Assembly: GCA_033720735.1 (NCBI GenBank)
Contig: JAWWBX010000198.1
Span: 1 to 8,361 of the forward strand
Direction of reading: 5' to 3'
Source of the DNA: B8-G4 sp033720735
GTDB lineage: Bacteria; Bacteroidota; Bacteroidia; Chitinophagales; Saprospiraceae
Length of the DNA stretch: 8,361 bases
Within the stretch, counting starts at the first letter, position 1, and each line of letters begins with the position of its first letter. The translations under genes were made by a program, and so were the position numbers. Positions 5,995 to 8,361 of the stretch are shown piece by piece. The notes beneath the pieces are model-generated. The model was not told where the DNA came from. It was given only the letters and a program-made list of their open reading frames with translations, and did no database searches.

Positions 5995-6048
5995 ATAATA
6001 TCACTTTTGGCAGAACCGACGGATGGTCGGAGATAGCAGACCCCGGGA

Positions 6049-6091
6049 GTGTTGCCATGAGGTAAAGAACCCTGGACTCATTGGGCAACAC
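6049..6091. repeat. Long bulged hairpin in the intergenic region
   Basis: GTGTTGCC (6049-6056) pairs perfectly with GGCAACAC (6084-6091). The stem continues with ATGAG (6057-6061) against CTCAT (6077-6081), leaving a 2-nt bulge (TG, 6082-6083) and a 15-nt loop. Thirteen base pairs in this arrangement are unlikely by chance in a 471-bp spacer. No T-tract follows on either strand, so it is not an ordinary intrinsic terminator. It could be a folded leader or small RNA, or the inverted ends of a very small element. Confidence 0.4.
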
Positions 6092-6331
6092 CAAGTCGAT
6101 TGAGGGATGAGGCGCCATCTGATGAAAATCACCGCAGTATCATCGCCTGTCAAGACCCTCCAGACATCACCATGGTATGGTGCGAGATGGAACAATTCCT
6201 TGTCTGGCTCCCGCAGGGTTACTAAAAAAGGCACCCCAACTACTCAACAGATGCTACGGCTTGTCAAGAAGCCTTACCATGCTCTGCAGAACCCGCGCAT
6301 TTTCGTACTGAACCTTTTAACCACTACGACA

Positions 6332-6703
6332 ATGCAAACAGCAAAATCAGCAACCCTTTTCGACCGGATCGGTGGCATGGCTGCGGTCAATGCAGCGGTC
6401 GACATCTTTTATCAGAAAGTGTTGGCAGACCCGATCATCAATCACTTCTTTGAGCACATCGACATGGAGCGTCAGTCCGGCAAACTCAAGGGATTCCTGG
6501 CCTATGCCTTTGGAGCACCGATGAATTACGATGGCAAATCGATGCGGCAGGCCCACGCGCACATGCGTCTGACCGAAGCACATTTCAATGCAGTGGCAGG
6601 TCACCTCATTACCACGCTGCAGGAGCTGAATGTCCCTCAGCCGCTCATCGATGAGGTCGTCCAGATTGCCCTGAGTGTCAAGGACGATGTTCTCAACCGT
6701 TAG
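6332..6703 (+). CDS. Group I truncated hemoglobin (2/2 globin)
   Basis: A 123-residue heme protein of normal length for group I truncated hemoglobins, which bind oxygen and often detoxify nitric oxide. Conserved features are LFDRIGG (9-15), FYQKVL (26-31) with Tyr27 at the B10 position that contacts the bound ligand, and KLKGFLAYAFGAP (51-63). MRQAH has His75 as the likely proximal heme ligand (F8), followed by HFNAVAGHL (84-92). The start is ATG (6332-6334) because the globin fold begins a few residues later. The frame is open further upstream to about 6107, but that extension has no globin similarity. No signal peptide is present, so the protein is cytoplasmic. It converges with the FG-GAP gene (23-bp gap). 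No partner reductase is nearby. Confidence 0.92.
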   Translation: MQTAKSATLFDRIGGMAAVNAAVDIFYQKVLADPIINHFFEHIDMERQSGKLKGFLAYAFGAPMNYDGKSMRQAHAHMRLTEAHFNAVAGHLITTLQELNVPQPLIDEVVQIALSVKDDVLNR

Positions 6704-6726
6704 CCCTGAGGGGGTGCGGCCGACGT

Positions 6727-8361
6727 TCATTGTTTCAATACCTGGATCACCCCTTTTTGGCTGAGCATGCCATGTGAACGGATCAAGGTCTGACCATTGG
6801 CCAGCGCGTTTTGTGATGTGAGTGTCATGTTTTCCAGTACCAGCGTACCGTAGTTGGTGATCATGGGGTCAGGAGGCGTGACTGCCCCATCCAGAAATTC
6901 GAGGCCGGCGATGGAAACGGTGACTCCTTGAGAGACTGTCACGGTGGCACTGGTATCGGCAACCCGGATCACGAGCCCGGCAATGCCCGATGCCTGGATC
7001 ATCAGATCCTTGTCCAACAGCAGCGGCGCACCGCTCAAGGTGATCGTATCATTCGCCAGTGAGGCGTCGAACATGATGGTATCGCCATGACATGCGCCAT
7101 CGATCATGTCCCGCAGGGTGGCCGGGCCGGCGTTGTCAGTTGATGTCACCATGTGCGAGCTGGTGGGCAGTGCCTGCCCCTCGGTAAAGCAGTTAACGGC
7201 AGACATGGTGATCGCGCACCCCGGGATCATTTGTTTGGTGTATGGCAACGGCGCGGAGGGATATGGCCACCGGACCACCAGCGAATCGATGGCCTCGTGG
7301 CTGCCTGTCCCGATGATCATGGTATGGCTGTACTGGGCCATGAAAGCCTGGTGCGTGTGGGTGGTGCGCAGATACTTCTGACCGTCGATCCACACCTCGA
7401 TCCAGGCGCCAATCGCGTTGCGGTTGCTGCTCGTACCCACCAGTTTCAGCTTGAACCAGTGATTGGAGTTGGTGTCGATGTTTTCCCAGATGTGCAAAGA
7501 GTCCGGCTGAATATTGCACACAGCAATGTCATACTTCCCATCATGATTGAAATCACCCACTGCATTGCTGAATCCACGCACGAAGTCTATTCCCTGCAGG
7601 CCTCCGGTTGCAGCGTAAGGTTCCGCAAAGATTCCGGAGCCATCATTGATAAAGAAACCGTTCGGGAGCGAGGAGAATGGGATACTGCACGATACATAAA
7701 GATCCAGGTCCAGGTCATTGTCGAAGTCAAACTGTGTTCCTCCCCATCCGACATGACCGGAAAACAGGGTTCCGCTAGCTGGTGCCACATCGGTAAACGT
7801 ACCGTTGCCATTATTCTTGAGAAAAACACTTCCGGCAAACGTGTTGGTTACATAGATATCAAGATGACCATTGTTGTCATAGTCCCCAATTCCGACATTC
7901 ATGGCGTCAATGGTGATATCTGTTCCGGACGATGCTGAAACATCCGAAAAGGTCCCGTCACCATTATTCTGATAGAGGGCGTTGCGGAAGTCGATCCGGT
8001 CGTTGGACACGTACAGGTCTTCCCAGCCATCGTTATTGTAATCGAAGAAAGTCGCAGCGAGGGTCTGACGCGTGCTGTCAGCTGTTCCGGTAAGTCCTGT
8101 CACATCGGTAAAGGTGCCATCTCCGTTGTTGCGGTACATATAGTTGGTATCCGGTGTCGGAAGAGCCGGATCGCCGTAGTTGCCTACATACAGGTCAAGA
8201 TCGCCGTCTCTGTCGTAGTCGGTCGCGGCAGCACAAGAGGTTGTAGCATTTGCAATCGGCAAACCGGCAACAGCAGTCACTTCTACGAATACAAGACCGC
8301 CAGAATTTTGATATAGACGGTTGGGGCCCTTATAGGCAGTAACAAAGAGATCCAGGTCTCC
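6727..8361 (-). CDS. FG-GAP/VCBS repeat protein with ASPIC/UnbV domain, 3' part
   Basis: The C-terminal 544 residues of a large, presumably secreted protein; the frame is open to the right edge, so the N-terminus and signal peptide are outside the window. The GTG at 8280 is internal. Calcium-binding-loop FG-GAP/VCBS repeats of the form D-[YF]-[DN]-x-[DN]-G-x-x-D-[LI]-x-V recur at visible residues 48, 107, 160, 212 and 270, with a partial one at the edge. They alternate with NNGDGTFTDV segments. Such repeats build a beta-propeller. Residues about 317-367 (GAWIEVWIDGQ to DSLVVRWP) match the ASPIC/UnbV domain. Residues about 406-544 (STDNAGPATLRDMI, then DTIMF and DTITLSG) look like a right-handed beta-helix segment. 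The end, IQVLKQ, lacks a recognisable T9SS sorting domain. Role unknown; adhesion or polymer binding is plausible. Confidence 0.88.
   Translation of the reverse strand, partial: GDLDLFVTAYKGPNRLYQNSGGLVFVEVTAVAGLPIANATTSCAAATDYDRDGDLDLYVGNYGDPALPTPDTNYMYRNNGDGTFTDVTGLTGTADSTRQTLAATFFDYNNDGWEDLYVSNDRIDFRNALYQNNGDGTFSDVSASSGTDITIDAMNVGIGDYDNNGHLDIYVTNTFAGSVFLKNNGNGTFTDVAPASGTLFSGHVGWGGTQFDFDNDLDLDLYVSCSIPFSSLPNGFFINDGSGIFAEPYAATGGLQGIDFVRGFSNAVGDFNHDGKYDIAVCNIQPDSLHIWENIDTNSNHWFKLKLVGTSSNRNAIGAWIEVWIDGQKYLRTTHTHQAFMAQYSHTMIIGTGSHEAIDSLVVRWPYPSAPLPYTKQMIPGCAITMSAVNCFTEGQALPTSSHMVTSTDNAGPATLRDMIDGACHGDTIMFDASLANDTITLSGAPLLLDKDLMIQASGIAGLVIRVADTSATVTVSQGVTVSIAGLEFLDGAVTPPDPMITNYGTLVLENMTLTSQNALANGQTLIRSHGMLSQKGVIQVLKQ

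Larger units (their letters stand above)
5861..6331. other. 471-bp gene-free region with several hairpins
   Basis: This region separates the divergent ORF6N and truncated hemoglobin genes, and I find no convincing gene in it. Short open frames on both strands lack family motifs and sensible starts. It holds a TCAGGC-AGAG-GCCTGA hairpin (5925-5940) in the likely ORF6N leader, the 18-bp palindrome (5977-5994), a long bulged hairpin (6049-6091) and a CACCAT-GGT-ATGGTG repeat (6168-6182). The last 50 bp before the hemoglobin ATG show no clear -7 box or operator. The density of inverted repeats suggests regulatory DNA, a small structured RNA, or remains of a small mobile element. Confidence 0.5.

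Noticed and set aside
6168..6182. CACCAT-GGT-ATGGTG palindrome as a hemoglobin operator
   Set aside because: It is 150 bp from the hemoglobin start and has only 6-bp arms, so it is noted in the spacer entry but not called as an operator.
5867..6234. Two overlapping minus-strand short open frames (77 and 83 codons) upstream of ORF6N
   Set aside because: They have no family resemblance and unusual composition, and they run across the 18-bp palindrome or the long hairpin. I considered an antitoxin partner for ORF6N but found no RHH, HTH or AbrB-like pattern.
6107..6331. N-terminal extension of the truncated hemoglobin
   Set aside because: The frame is open but has no globin, signal or membrane features, and group I truncated hemoglobins normally start right where the ATG at 6332 lies.
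6704..6726. Bidirectional terminator between truncated hemoglobin and FG-GAP genes
   Set aside because: CCC-TGA-GGG could form a 3-bp stem only, with no T-run; too weak to call.
7153..7938. Plus-strand open frame of 261 codons opposite the FG-GAP gene
   Set aside because: Antisense to clear VCBS repeats; its repetitive valine/isoleucine pattern mirrors the Asp-rich repeats on the other strand.
1..8361. CRISPR arrays, tRNA/rRNA genes, insertion sequences and prophage genes
   Set aside because: I saw no regularly spaced direct repeats of CRISPR size, no cloverleaf or rRNA-like segments, and no transposase or phage structural genes. The ORF6N domain alone does not make this a prophage.

Overview
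The window looks like chromosomal DNA of a moderately GC-rich, Gram-negative bacterium, most likely a member of the Bacteroidota (Saprospiria or Cytophagia-like). This placement is inferred from gene content and signals, not from a marker gene. The supporting points are a DUF1800–DUF1501 operon, a secreted thioredoxin with a FAQ-type signal peptide, an ORF6N-domain protein, a VCBS/ASPIC-type secreted protein, mostly poor Shine-Dalgarno sequences, and TAnnTTG elements resembling the Bacteroidota -7 promoter box (TAnnTTTG).

Layout, left to right. (a) 1-1536, minus strand: a two-gene operon of DUF1800 followed 10 nt later by DUF1501, the latter cut by the window edge. (b) 1537-1715: a divergent intergenic region with a candidate promoter and an inverted repeat. 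(c) 1716-2882, plus strand: an exported thioredoxin-fold protein (WCGPCK) with a long helical C-terminal half. (d) 2896-3548, minus strand: a type II toxin-antitoxin pair, an RHH-like DUF6364 antitoxin and a PIN-domain toxin coupled by a TGATG overlap. It is preceded by three TACGTA palindromes spaced exactly 20 bp apart. (e) 3549-3726: a short intergenic region with a decayed second copy of the last 12 codons of comM plus a hairpin-like repeat. (f) 3727-5286, minus strand: comM/yifB, with a GTG start. (g) 5330-5860, minus strand: an ORF6N-domain DNA-binding protein. (h) 5861-6331: 471 bp with no convincing gene, holding an 18-bp palindrome and a long bulged hairpin. (i) 6332-6703, plus strand: a group I truncated hemoglobin. 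(j) 6727-8361, minus strand: the C-terminal 544 residues of a large secreted FG-GAP/VCBS protein with an ASPIC/UnbV domain and a beta-helix-like tail, running off the right edge.

The genes do not form one pathway. The window is a patchwork of envelope/secreted proteins (DUF1800/DUF1501, thioredoxin, VCBS protein), a DNA-uptake/recombination helicase (ComM) and small accessory cassettes (toxin-antitoxin, ORF6N) beside it. The most notable signals are non-coding: the phased triple operator of the toxin-antitoxin operon, the tandem vestige of the comM tail between comM and that operon, and the palindromes around the ORF6N gene. Together they suggest that the stretch from about 3550 to 6330 has been rearranged or has acquired small elements. 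No complete new defence or metabolic system is evident.
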